Shown piece by piece: positions 41,930-50,615 of a stretch of 64,000 bases of DNA. The DNA is from Actinomadura litoris (GTDB lineage: Bacteria > Actinomycetota > Actinomycetes > Streptosporangiales > Streptosporangiaceae). How positions within the stretch are numbered: the first letter of the stretch is position 1; each line of letters opens with the position of its first letter. The notes under the pieces were generated by a model, which had not been told where the DNA came from, did no database searches, and was given only the letters and a program-made list of their open reading frames with translations. Location of the stretch: the NCBI RefSeq assembly GCF_009733595.1, contig NZ_WOFH01000001.1, positions 620,001 through 684,000 on the forward strand, read 5' to 3'. The translations under genes were made by a program, and so were the position numbers.

Positions 41930-42478
41930 ATGTCGATCAGGCAATTCATTGGCGGCGCCATCGTGGCCGGAGCCGTCGCGGCCGGGACCTTCGGCGGCGC
42001 TGGGACCGCGTCCGCCGCGACTCCGTCCGCCGCCCTCACCGTCCAGGGCGGGCACGGCGGCAAGGGCGGGCACGGCGACGCCACGGCGCAGGACACGGTG
42101 CTGTCCAACAGCGCGCTCGTGCGGGCGTCCAGGGCCTTCGTGCTTTCGGCGCACCGGCACGGGAACCAGCGCGTGACGCTCGTCATCATGGAACGGTCGG
42201 GCGTCATCCGGCTCGTGGTCCGTACTCGCCAGGCGGGCCCGCAGACCTATGAATCCGCCAAGCGCAAGGCCTACACCGCCGTCGCGTTCGGCCAGCCGAC
42301 CAGCGCGCTGGCCGGAAACGAGACGATCAAGCAGATTCCCGGCACGCTCGTGCTGCCCGGCGGTGTCCCCGTCATCCACAAGGGCTTCCCCATCGCCGGG
42401 ATCGGCGTCGGCGGCGCGCCCGACGGCAGGATCGACGAGGCCATCGCCAACGACGTTCGCGCCGCCATCGGCCACTGA
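41930..42478 (+). CDS. Secreted GlcG/HbpS-like (DUF336) protein
   Basis: 182 residues from the ATG at 41930 (GGGGAG just upstream; an ATG at 41909 is in frame). A signal peptide (GAIVAGAVAAGTFGGAGTAS) and a His/Gly-rich linker (GGHGGKGGHG) precede a GlcG/HbpS-type domain (SGVIRLVVRTRQAGPQTYES, KAYTAVAFGQPTSALAGNET, IGVGGAPDGRIDEAIANDVR). HbpS in Streptomyces binds haem or iron and tunes a redox two-component system. The His-rich linker could bind metal. The preceding 265 bp are AT-rich near the start. Confidence 0.82.
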   Translation: MSIRQFIGGAIVAGAVAAGTFGGAGTASAATPSAALTVQGGHGGKGGHGDATAQDTVLSNSALVRASRAFVLSAHRHGNQRVTLVIMERSGVIRLVVRTRQAGPQTYESAKRKAYTAVAFGQPTSALAGNETIKQIPGTLVLPGGVPVIHKGFPIAGIGVGGAPDGRIDEAIANDVRAAIGH

Positions 42479-42497
42479 TCCGGGAAACGGTTCGCAC

Positions 42498-42542
42498 CCG
42501 GGGCGGAGCCGCGATTCGCGTCCCCGCCCCGGTCGCTCCCGG
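42498..42542. terminator. GC stem between convergent genes
   Basis: CCGGGGCGG (42498-42506) pairs with CCGCCCCGG (42534-42542), a 9-bp stem with a 27-nt loop, in the gap between the HbpS-like gene and the convergent FAD oxidase. Confidence 0.45.
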
Positions 42543-42552
42543 CGTCCCTTTC

Positions 42553-43902
42553 TCACGGCCGGCCGGGAAGGATGTTGTGGGTGCGCCGGAGAATGTTGTC
42601 GGGGTCGTACCGCCGTTTGACGGTCGCCAGCCGCCGGTAGGTGTCCGCCGGATAGGCCGCCGCGACGTCCGCGTGGTCGGCCGAGCCGAGGAACCCGACA
42701 TAGGCGCCCGAGCCCAGAATGGACACCCGCGACCACCGCCGCAACGCCTGGTCGAGATGTCCGGGCGGCGCGGATTCCGGAACCGGGAACGCGGCCGCCA
42801 CCATGACCTCGGCGTCCCGGTGGGCGAAGGCGGTGGCGTCCCGGCCGACGCGGGCGACCGCGCCGCCCATGCCGCGGAGCGAGATCGCCGCTCCGCCGCC
42901 GGTGAACAGGTCGTGGACGGCGGTGACGCGCGCGCCGTCCAGCGTGCTGAAGAACGTGTTGCGCACCGCCATGCGCATCCCGGGAGGCAGCGCCGTGACG
43001 TCCTGGAACACCTCGGCGTACGGCACGACCCCGATGTCGTCGGAGACCACCGGGGCCAGCTCCCGGAACGGGCGCAGCGCCCGCTCCGCCCCGGCGCCGT
43101 CCGAGCCCGCGTAGCAGCAGGTCAGCGAGACGCCCTCGGGATGTCCCGGCATCGCGGGCATGAGGTTGAGCGTCGTGGTCAGGTTCTCGTCACTGGCCCG
43201 GACGAGGTCGCGCCAGCCCGCGATCAGGCCCGGCAGGTCGTCGGTCCGGTAGCCGAGCGTCCCGAAGCACACGGTCGTGATCGGCTGGGCGATGAAGTCG
43301 AAGCCGACCGCGACGCCGAAGTTCCCGCCGCCGCCGCGCAGCGCCCAGAACAGGTCGGCGTGCTCGGCGGTGTCGGCGCCGAGCATCCGGCCGTCCACGG
43401 TGACCATCTGCACCGCCGCCAGGCTGTCGATGACCAGCCCGTACCTGCGCGCCATCCAGCCGATACCGCCCCCGAGCGTCAGGCCGCCCACCCCCACCTG
43501 GCCGGTGTCCCCCGAGGACAGGCCGAGGCCGTGCCGGCTCAGGGCCGCCGCCACCTCGCCCCAGGTCGCCCCCGCGCCGACGCGGACCCGCCCGGACGCC
43601 GCGTCCAGCAGGCGCACCCGGTTCATCCGCCGCGTGTCGATGACCATTCCGTGCGTGTTCGTGCTCAGCCCCGCCATGCTGTGCCCACCGGACCGCACCG
43701 TGACGGCCAGCCCGGCGTCGGAGGCGTGCCGCAGCGCCGCCGCCACCCCCGCCGCGTCGTGAGGACGGACGACCAGGTCAGGGGTACCGTCCGCGAACAG
43801 GGCCACCGCGGACTCGGCGTAGCCGTCCTCGCCCGGCAGAAGCACCTGCGCGACCTCGGCCAGGCCCGATGCGAGACGTTCACTGCTCAGGATGTGTGTC
43901 AT
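42553..43902 (-). CDS. FAD-dependent oxidase (BBE-like, berberine-bridge/oligosaccharide-oxidase family)
   Basis: 449 residues. The PCMH FAD domain has VRSGGHSMAGLS with the likely covalent His (H74) and VGVGGLTLGGGIGWMARRYG; the C-terminal BBE motif is RYDPDNILRRTHNILP (usual form YDPxNxFRxxxNI). The Cys that forms the second FAD bond in bicovalent members is absent (GDTGQVG). It oxidises a small organic or sugar substrate with O2. No signal peptide, so it is probably cytosolic. Its substrate and partners are unknown. Confidence 0.88.
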   Translation of the reverse strand: MTHILSSERLASGLAEVAQVLLPGEDGYAESAVALFADGTPDLVVRPHDAAGVAAALRHASDAGLAVTVRSGGHSMAGLSTNTHGMVIDTRRMNRVRLLDAASGRVRVGAGATWGEVAAALSRHGLGLSSGDTGQVGVGGLTLGGGIGWMARRYGLVIDSLAAVQMVTVDGRMLGADTAEHADLFWALRGGGGNFGVAVGFDFIAQPITTVCFGTLGYRTDDLPGLIAGWRDLVRASDENLTTTLNLMPAMPGHPEGVSLTCCYAGSDGAGAERALRPFRELAPVVSDDIGVVPYAEVFQDVTALPPGMRMAVRNTFFSTLDGARVTAVHDLFTGGGAAISLRGMGGAVARVGRDATAFAHRDAEVMVAAAFPVPESAPPGHLDQALRRWSRVSILGSGAYVGFLGSADHADVAAAYPADTYRRLATVKRRYDPDNILRRTHNILPGRP

Positions 43903-44068
43903 GAGGCAGATGGTGCCTGGGACGGGGGCTCCGGGGCGTCCGGTGGAGGGGGTGTATTTCGCCTGCTCAGCGGGGAGTCGGCGGTCCGGCCGACTACTGC
44001 GTGGGGAGTAGGCGACAATCGGCCCGGCGGGAGGATGTGCCCGCGAAACCGGCCCGTATGCTCGGAGA

Positions 44069-44839
44069 ATGCGTAATGGTCGCGGCTTGCGGAGGCTCTA
44101 CGGGGCCGGGTGGCTCATCTCCGCGGGCGTCATGTTCGTCGTCGCCCGCATGTGGCAGCTCCACCTGCGCGAGGTGGAGCAGCGCGCCGAGGAGGCGGAG
44201 CGGACCAAGGACGAGGCCGCCAGGCGCAGGGCCGTGGAGGAGCGGCTGCGCATCGCCCGCGAGCTGCACGACTCGCTCACGCACAGCATCTCGGTGATCC
44301 AGGTGCAGGCCGGCGTCGAGGTGCACCTGGCGGGCAAGCGCGGCGAGGAGGTCCCGCCCGCGCTGCTCGCGATCCAGGAGGCCAGCGCGGACGCCGGACG
44401 GGAGCTGCGGGCCACGCTCAGCGTGCTGCGCTCCAACGAGGACGGCGACACCAGCGGCCTCGGCCAGCTGGAGAGCCTGGTCGCGCGGGCGCGCACCGCC
44501 GGGCAGCCGGTCACCCTGACCGTGACCGGCACGCGGCGCCGCCTCGCGCGCGACGTCGACCAGGCCGCCTACCGCATCGTCCAGGAGGCGCTCACCAACG
44601 TCTCCCGGCACGCCGCGGGCACCCGCGCCACCGTCCTCGTGCTCTACCGGTCGGACGAGCTGATCGTCGAGGTGGAGAACGACGGCGACGTGCCCGGCGC
44701 CGCGTCCGCCGGGCAGGGACTCGGCCTGATCGGCATGCGCGAACGGGTCACCGAACTCGGCGGCCGCCTGGAGACGGGGCCGCGCCGGGACGGCGGCTTC
44801 CGGGTGCGCGCCGAACTGCCGATCCGGACCACGGAATGA
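44069..44839 (+). CDS. Minimal sensor histidine kinase (HisKA_3)
   Basis: 256 residues. One N-terminal hydrophobic segment (LYGAGWLISAGVMFVVARMW) is followed immediately by a coiled-coil linker (LREVEQRAEEAERTKDEAAR), the phospho-acceptor helix (RIARELHDSLTHSISVIQVQ) and the ATPase domain (QEALTNVSRHAAGTRA, GLGLIGMRERVTELGG). It has no extracytoplasmic sensor domain and is much shorter than usual kinases. It overlaps its response regulator by 4 bp. Confidence 0.9.
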   Translation: MRNGRGLRRLYGAGWLISAGVMFVVARMWQLHLREVEQRAEEAERTKDEAARRRAVEERLRIARELHDSLTHSISVIQVQAGVEVHLAGKRGEEVPPALLAIQEASADAGRELRATLSVLRSNEDGDTSGLGQLESLVARARTAGQPVTLTVTGTRRRLARDVDQAAYRIVQEALTNVSRHAAGTRATVLVLYRSDELIVEVENDGDVPGAASAGQGLGLIGMRERVTELGGRLETGPRRDGGFRVRAELPIRTTE

Positions 44840-45522
44840 TCCGCGTCCTGCTGGCCGACGACCAGGTGCTGATCCGCAGCGGGATCCGGTCGCTGCTCGA
44901 CGCCGAGGACGACATCGAGGTCGTCGGCGAGGCCGCCGACGGGCAGCAGGCGATCGCGCTGGCACTGGACCACCGCCCCGACATCGCGCTGGTCGACATC
45001 CAGATGCCGGTGCTGGACGGCATCGAGGCCACCCGGCAGATCGTCGCGGACCCGCGGCTGGCCGACGTCCGCGTCGTCATCCTCACCAACTACGGGCTGG
45101 ACGAGTACATCTTCCGCGCGCTGCGCGCCGGCGCGAGCGGCTTCCTCCTCAAGGACACCCATCCCGCCGAACTGCTCCAGGCCCTCCGCGTGGCGGTGCG
45201 CGGCGACGCGCTCCTCTCCCCCTCCGTCACCCGACGCCTGATCAGCGAGTTCGTCGCCCGTCCCCCGGACGTCCTCGCCGCCGTGGGCATGGAGTCGCTC
45301 ACCAACCGGGAACGCGAGGTCGCCGCCCTGGTCGCCCGCGGGCTGAACAACGACGAGATCGCCGAGGCCATGGTGCTCAGCCCCACCACCGCCAAGACCC
45401 ACGTCAGCAGGGCGATGACCAAACTCGGTGCCCGCGACCGCGCCCAACTCGTGGTGTTCGCCTACCAGAGCGGCCTCGTGAGCCCGCGCGACACCGCCCC
45501 GCCCCCCAACAACCCCCGCTGA
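44836..45522 (+). CDS. NarL/FixJ-type response regulator
   Basis: 228 residues. The receiver has D8/D9 and phospho-acceptor D54 (ALVDIQMPV), and the LuxR HTH is at ~150-215 (LTNREREVAALVARGLNNDE, SPTTAKTHVSRAMTKLGARD). The ATGA overlap with the kinase gene shows pairing. Targets unknown. Confidence 0.93.
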   Translation: MIRVLLADDQVLIRSGIRSLLDAEDDIEVVGEAADGQQAIALALDHRPDIALVDIQMPVLDGIEATRQIVADPRLADVRVVILTNYGLDEYIFRALRAGASGFLLKDTHPAELLQALRVAVRGDALLSPSVTRRLISEFVARPPDVLAAVGMESLTNREREVAALVARGLNNDEIAEAMVLSPTTAKTHVSRAMTKLGARDRAQLVVFAYQSGLVSPRDTAPPPNNPR

Positions 45523-45812
45523 GCCCCGGCCGCCGCGCCGGACGAAGCGGCCTGGGACCGGGCGGGTTCAGGCCCTTCGCCGAACGGTTTCGAGTGTTGA
45601 TCCTGGTGGCGGCCAGGGGCGAGAAATATCCGGGACGGCGCGAACTTCTCTGCGCCTTCACGACATCCTGACGCCCGTATCGGGCAGCGGGTTCGGGGCG
45701 CGGCGGGTCGGATTGATCACGTCCCGGCGCGCCAACCCCGCCGGGGTGCCCCCCATCTCACCCCGTACAGCGCGATCAAGAAGATCGCGCACCGATACGG
45801 GAGCGGGGACCC

Positions 45813-46328
45813 ATGCGGAAGATCGTGATGACCGGGGTGGCCGCGGCGCTGGCGCTCGGGCTGACGGCCTGCGGAAACGTCGGCGACACCAAGTCCGCGG
45901 CGACGCCCGCGGCGCCCACGCCGCCGGCCGCGCCCACCGCCTCGCAGGGGCCGGGCGGGACGTCCGCGCCCAGCGGCGCCGCCACCCCCGGCGGCGCGTC
46001 CACCCCCACGACCCCGGGCGGTTCGGACGCTCCGACGGTGCGGCACTCGCCGCTCGCGCAGCCGGGCGGCAAGCCCGCCAAGGAGGCGTGGGGACGGCTG
46101 CGCTACGTCGCGCCGGGCAAGTTCAGTGTCGGCAACGTCATCTTCTTCACCGCCACCGACACCGTCGTGTACGTCGCCGGGGGCACCTGCCCGGACGGCA
46201 CGCCGCCGCCGGCCGACGTCAGCAGGTGCTCCGTCGACGGGTTCGACGAGTGGGTGCGGGCCGCGCCGCACAACGCCGTCGTGCGCTTCTCCGGCCAGGC
46301 CGCCACCATGATCCGCGAGACCCAGTAA
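45813..46328 (+). CDS. Lipoprotein of unknown function
   Basis: 171 residues. The signal with lipobox LTAC (Cys ~20) predicts a diacylglyceryl-anchored surface protein. A long Pro/Ala/Thr/Gly-rich linker (~25-85) leads to a ~75-residue C-terminal domain with two cysteines (GGTCPDGTPPP, SRCSVDGFDEW). ATG at 45813 follows GGGAGCGGGG. Family not recognised. The preceding 290 bp and following 256 bp hold no gene. Confidence 0.75.
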   Translation: MRKIVMTGVAAALALGLTACGNVGDTKSAATPAAPTPPAAPTASQGPGGTSAPSGAATPGGASTPTTPGGSDAPTVRHSPLAQPGGKPAKEAWGRLRYVAPGKFSVGNVIFFTATDTVVYVAGGTCPDGTPPPADVSRCSVDGFDEWVRAAPHNAVVRFSGQAATMIRETQ

Positions 46329-46584
46329 TACGCGCGGGCGCGGGAACGACGAGCCGGGTCGCCGGTGGCGGACGGACGAAGGGTCCGCCACCCGGCCGGG
46401 CGATTCGTCCGACTTAGAGCGGTATTGGGGCCGGGAAAATGACGGCCGGCGGGTGAGTAAGACCCTGGCTCAGGTGCTGGTTTGTGCTGACCCGGCTCTT
46501 GGAGTCGGGGCGGGGCGGACATCATGGCTCTGACCGCGAACAGTGATTCGCGGTTCCGATCATTTCGGGGAGGAGCCGGTCGCC

Positions 46585-47646
46585 ATGGTCAATCCCGCGC
46601 CGTTGGAGAGCTTCAAGGGCAGCACCGACGATGAAAGGTTGACGGCCGCGCTGTCCTACAGCGCGGCGCAGACCTACAAGCCCGTCATCCTGCTCGGAGA
46701 GGCCCGGCAGTACACGTTCGGAAAGCGGCGGACGATGTTCAACGGTTTCGCGATCAGCGGGCCGCCGGCGTCGGGGAGCGAGTTCCGCTACAACGGCAAA
46801 GTGAAGCTGAACGTGCCCGGGTCCGGATGGCTGGACATGGCCGGCGGGCAGCTCAAGGGGATCTATATCGGCGACCTCTCGTTCGAGGGCAACGCCGAGA
46901 CCTCGTTCTTCGTCGACAAGACCAACACCCAGACGGTGCTGTGGGCCAGCCATCTGAAGAACCTCGGCTTCTCGCTGTTCAAGCACGTCATCTGGGGCGC
47001 GCACACCGCCGTCACGTTCTCGGGGCAATGGGACGTCAACAACTGCTACGACACCGAGTTCAAGCTCTGGGGTTCCGACAATAACTACTGGACGGACGGC
47101 ATGCTCCTGGACTCCCCCAACCATCCGGCCGGGGAGCGCTACCACATATGGCTGCCGCACCTGAGCAAGAGCACGGTCGGGCCGGTCTTCGTCACCGGCA
47201 TGCACAATGTGACGCCGATGCGCGTCGACGGCGGGCGCGGCCTCGTCATCGGCGGGGCGCGGTTGGAGGCCCAGCAGGGGAACCCGACCTGGGGAAGCCA
47301 GCTCATCATCACGGGCGGGAAGTTCTTGCGGGTACGGGACGTGTTCTTCTTCAACGGCATGAGCAAGCCGGATTCCACCGGGCATCCCGACCCGGCGCTC
47401 CACAAAGGCATCGTCACGATGACCGGTGGGAGCGATGTGGTCTTCGACGGCTGCATGTTCTCCAATGGGGACGGCCAGCAGAAGGGTTCGACGCCCGCCG
47501 GGACCCCGCATCTTTATGTCGGGGGCGGTGCGCGTATCCGGGTGCGCAATCACCAGTCGTCGGACACACCGCGGATCGTGCGCGCGCAGTCCGTCTCCGC
47601 GCGGGCGTTCTACCTCGACTCCGACCTGAGCGTGACCGCCGGCTAG
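46585..47646 (+). CDS. Right-handed beta-helix (pectin-lyase-fold) protein, tailspike-like
   Basis: 353 residues from the ATG at 46585 (GGGGAGGAG upstream; an upstream in-frame ATC-rich extension is unlikely). The opening (LESFKGSTDDERLTAALSYS) is the 'D-D-t-x-A-l-x-x-A' N-terminus seen in pectin-lyase-fold proteins, followed by irregular parallel beta-helix coils (GIYIGDLSFEGNAETSFFVD, VIWGAHTAVTFSGQWDVNNC). No catalytic triad can be assigned and there is no signal peptide. Such proteins occur as phage tail spikes or glycan lyases, but no phage gene is adjacent. It ends 4 bp into the convergent acyltransferase gene. Confidence 0.7.
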   Translation: MVNPAPLESFKGSTDDERLTAALSYSAAQTYKPVILLGEARQYTFGKRRTMFNGFAISGPPASGSEFRYNGKVKLNVPGSGWLDMAGGQLKGIYIGDLSFEGNAETSFFVDKTNTQTVLWASHLKNLGFSLFKHVIWGAHTAVTFSGQWDVNNCYDTEFKLWGSDNNYWTDGMLLDSPNHPAGERYHIWLPHLSKSTVGPVFVTGMHNVTPMRVDGGRGLVIGGARLEAQQGNPTWGSQLIITGGKFLRVRDVFFFNGMSKPDSTGHPDPALHKGIVTMTGGSDVVFDGCMFSNGDGQQKGSTPAGTPHLYVGGGARIRVRNHQSSDTPRIVRAQSVSARAFYLDSDLSVTAG

Positions 47647-48518
47647 AGGAAGGCGGGGCCCCGGAGTTCGAGGGTCTCGTTCAGCATCCGCTGGACGGTC
47701 TCGCGGACGTGGTCGGTGACGTTGGAGACCGCGGCCGGGTCGTCGGCGTCGTGGCCGTCCAGGGGCATCGGCTCACCGAAGCGGATCAGCCACTTGGACG
47801 GGAGCGGGACGAGGCCGAGGGGCCCGAGCAGCGGGAACGTCGGGGTGATCGGAAAGTAGGGGAGGCCGAGCAGGCGGGCGAGCGAGCGCAGGTCGGCGAT
47901 CTTCGGGTAGATCTCCTCGGCGCCGACGATCGCGGCGGGGACGATGGGGACGCCGGACTCCAGGGCCGTGCGGGCGAAGCCGCCGCGTCCGAAGCGCTGG
48001 AGTTTGTAGCGTTCCGCGAAGGGTTTGCCGACGCCCTTGAAGCCCTCGGGGAAGACGCCGACCAGCTCGTCCTTGGCGAGCAGGCGGGACGCGTCGGCCG
48101 GGCAGGCGAGGGTGTGCCCGGCCTTGCGGGCCAGGTGGGCGAGCACCGGGACCTGGTACACGAGATCGGCGCCGAGCAGGCGGAGGTCGCGGCCCGCGTG
48201 GTCGTGGACGGCGACCGACAGCATCAGCGCGTCGACCGGGATCGTCCCGGAGTGGTTGGCGACGACCAGCGCGCCGCCGGAGGGGATGTTCTCGATGCCG
48301 GAGACCTCCACGCGGAACCAGTGCTCGTAGAGCGCGCGTGCCAGCGGGAGCAGGACGGTGCCGTTGAACTCCGGGTCGAAGCCGAACTCGTCCACCTCGT
48401 AGTCGCCCGCGAGGCGGCGGCGCAGGAAGGCCAGGCCGCGGTCGAGGAGGCCGTCGGGTTCGGGCGTGCCCTGGCGGCGCGCGGTGTCCAGCGGGATGAC
48501 CTCCGCGTCCAGGCTCAT
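47643..48518 (-). CDS. PlsC-type 1-acyl-glycerol-3-phosphate acyltransferase family
   Basis: 291 residues from the ATG at 48518. The acyltransferase blocks are ALVVANHSGTIPVDALMLSV (H/D motif), LVGVFPEGFKGVGKPFAERY (FPEG motif) and VPIVPAAIVGAEEIYPKIAD. It makes or remodels membrane phospholipid at the cytoplasmic face. The start overlaps the preceding SDR-epimerase stop (ATGA), so the two are one operon, a conserved arrangement in actinobacteria. Confidence 0.9.
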   Translation of the reverse strand: MSLDAEVIPLDTARRQGTPEPDGLLDRGLAFLRRRLAGDYEVDEFGFDPEFNGTVLLPLARALYEHWFRVEVSGIENIPSGGALVVANHSGTIPVDALMLSVAVHDHAGRDLRLLGADLVYQVPVLAHLARKAGHTLACPADASRLLAKDELVGVFPEGFKGVGKPFAERYKLQRFGRGGFARTALESGVPIVPAAIVGAEEIYPKIADLRSLARLLGLPYFPITPTFPLLGPLGLVPLPSKWLIRFGEPMPLDGHDADDPAAVSNVTDHVRETVQRMLNETLELRGPAFL

Positions 48519-49525
48519 GGCCGCCCTCCGCCGAGCACCGCGCCGAGCCGGTCCAGCATGCCGCCGTCCGACGCCGCGAACTCGGCGAACGCCTCTTCGG
48601 AGCTGTACTCGGGACGCCACCCGAGCTCGCGGACGAGCGCCGAGGTGTCGATCACACGGCCGTAGGTCAGCCAGCGCAGCAGTTCGGGGGAGAAGCCCGA
48701 CAGGCCCGCGAAGCGCCGTCCGAGGTCGCCCAGCGTCGACAGCGACGGGGACGGGACGGGCACGTACGGACGGCCCGCGCGGCGCAGCGCCTGCGACAGC
48801 AGCAGGACGCCGTCGCCCGCGACGTTGTAGCAGCCGGGGTGGTCCTCGACGGTCATGCGGCGCAGCGCCTCGGCGCCGTCGCCCGGGTGGACGAACTGGA
48901 GCCGCGGGTCGAAGCCCAGCACCGTCGGCACGACGGGCATGCGCAGGTAGCGCGTGAACGGCGAGTCGACGTCCGGGCCGAGGAAGTTCGCGAACCGCAG
49001 CACCGAGACCACCAGGTCGGGGCGGCGCCGCCGGAGCCCGCGCACATGGCCCTCGACCTCGACCGCGTCCCTGGCGTAGCCGGACGTGGGCGCCTCGACG
49101 GGCTCGTCCGGCTCGGTGAAGACCGCCGGGTCCATCGGGGATGAGCCGTAGACGGCCGCCGAGGAGCGCACGACGAGCTTGCGCGTGTCGGGCGAGCGCT
49201 GGCACGCGGCCAGGAGCTGCATGGACCCGACGGCGTTGGGCTCCTTCGAACCCGCGCCCAAGGGTGCCAGGCCGAGGTGCACGACCGTGTCGACCCGCGC
49301 CGAGGAGATGGTCTCCGCGATGCCGGACGTGCGGACGTCGACCCGGACGAACTCGGTACGGCCGAGCGACGCGGTCGGCGGCACCGTGTCGACGCCGATG
49401 ACCCGCTCGACGCCCGGGTCGGACTGGAGGGTGTTCGCGACCCGCGCCCCCAGGAAACGGGAGACGCCCGTGACGAGGACGACACGGGCCGCGGCGGCGG
49501 GTATGCAGGACACTGTGCGCCCCAC
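48515..49525 (-). CDS. NAD-dependent epimerase/dehydratase-like SDR
   Basis: 336 residues from a GTG. The extended-SDR Rossmann motif is VVLVTGVSRFLGARVA (GxxxFxG), and the segment SSAAVYGSSP lies where the catalytic region occurs. No clear YxxxK is evident, so it may be an atypical, non-catalytic or NAD-binding member. It is coupled to the acyltransferase gene and lies just downstream of the AURKAIP1-like gene; this set is conserved in actinobacterial genomes. Confidence 0.88.
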   Translation of the reverse strand: MGRTVSCIPAAAARVVLVTGVSRFLGARVANTLQSDPGVERVIGVDTVPPTASLGRTEFVRVDVRTSGIAETISSARVDTVVHLGLAPLGAGSKEPNAVGSMQLLAACQRSPDTRKLVVRSSAAVYGSSPMDPAVFTEPDEPVEAPTSGYARDAVEVEGHVRGLRRRRPDLVVSVLRFANFLGPDVDSPFTRYLRMPVVPTVLGFDPRLQFVHPGDGAEALRRMTVEDHPGCYNVAGDGVLLLSQALRRAGRPYVPVPSPSLSTLGDLGRRFAGLSGFSPELLRWLTYGRVIDTSALVRELGWRPEYSSEEAFAEFAASDGGMLDRLGAVLGGGRP

Positions 49526-49551
49526 CCCTTACGGCTGAGTGGCCGGCGTGA

Positions 49552-49650
49552 CTACTTCTTGTTGCGACGCTGGATGCGCGTCTTCTTCAGCAGCTTGCGG
49601 TGCTTCTTCTTCGCCATCCGCTTGCGGCGCTTCTTGATGACAGAGCCCAC
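49552..49650 (-). CDS. AURKAIP1/COX24-domain small basic protein
   Basis: 32 residues from the GTG at 49650 (GCGAGG upstream). Half of the residues are Lys/Arg ([20 protein letters not shown] then TRIQRRNKK). It matches the tiny COX24/AURKAIP1-type proteins of actinobacteria, which are associated with the small ribosomal subunit. It is too short for standard gene callers but its position between the HTH gene and the SDR gene is conserved. Confidence 0.88.
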   Translation of the reverse strand: MGSVIKKRRKRMAKKKHRKLLKKTRIQRRNKK

Positions 49651-50071
49651 GAGACCTCGCTCGGCGTATCGGGTGTTGTGCAGGAGACGGGCGTGCCGCA
49701 GGCGAGCTCACTCGGCACGCGCGCACGGTCCGCTGCCCAAGGGTACCGCTGTGGCGGTGGAGGTCAGGCCGCGCCCTCGCCCGACCCCGGACATGCCGGA
49801 GCCGGCACCGCGCGTCGCGCGGCGCCGGGCACCGTTCCAGCGCGGGCCGGGCATGCCCGTCCCGCACCGGTGTCCTGACCGTCCCCGGCGTCCGGGCGCC
49901 CGGGGACATCGGCGATGCCCCCGGCCCCCGGATACCGGTCCCGGTGACCAGGTGGCCACCGTCCGGTCCCTGTCCTCGTTCCCCAGCTCCGGGACGGTTC
50001 GTCCCGGATGCCCCCTGCACGGCCGGGTGTGGAGATCGCGGCGAGGGCGTGGATCGCCCCGCCCCTACCCG

Positions 50072-50275
50072 TTATCCGGCTTCGATGTACGCGTCGCGCA
50101 GGTAGTCGTGAACGGCCTGCTCGGGAACCCGGAACGAGCGGCCCACGCGGATCGCGGGCAGCTCGCCTGAGTGGACGAGGCGGTAGACGGTCATCTTGGA
50201 CACCCGCATCACCGAGGCCACTTCGGCCACGGTCAGGAACCTGACCTCACTGAGAGGTCGCTCGCCTGAGCTCAT
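50072..50275 (-). CDS. Excisionase/MerR-type HTH DNA-binding protein
   Basis: 67 residues from the ATG at 50275. It is almost entirely one HTH_17 domain (VRFLTVAEVASVMRVSKMTV then YRLVHSGELPAIRVGRSFRV). It is related to BldC-type developmental regulators in size and fold but is a different family member. It lies upstream of the COX24-like gene on the same strand. The conserved location near proC suggests a housekeeping regulatory role rather than phage excision. Confidence 0.88.
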   Translation of the reverse strand: MSSGERPLSEVRFLTVAEVASVMRVSKMTVYRLVHSGELPAIRVGRSFRVPEQAVHDYLRDAYIEAG

Positions 50276-50615
50276 CGGACGCCCTCTTCCACACGTGCCG
50301 CGCACCGGCCCTTTGGGTGACTTTGATCACGCACGTGTACTTCCTCCAGCGTAAATCGCGTATCGGCAGTCGCAAGAGGGGAGTTCCACCCATTTGCGTA
50401 TCCGGACCTGACCGGGCGGCCACAGGGATATGTCCACACACAGCGTGGACATGACGGCACAACGCGTGGTGTCACGACCCGTTGTCAACCAAAATCAGGC
50501 GATGACCTGCGTCTCAGGCGCGATCATCGGCTCCGCGCGGACACCGGCGTCCCACCACCGGAGCCCCGTCACAGGGGGTGACGGCCGCCCGGGTGTATCC
50601 GCCGAGTGAGGAAGG
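50276..50615. other. Intergenic interval with HTH-gene promoter, no gene seen
   Basis: About 340 bp between the HTH gene start and the phosphatase-like gene end. It contains locally AT-richer sequence near 50310-50400 and CCACACACAGCGTGGACATG-like stretches around 50430-50452. I see no gene or RNA. Confidence 0.5.
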
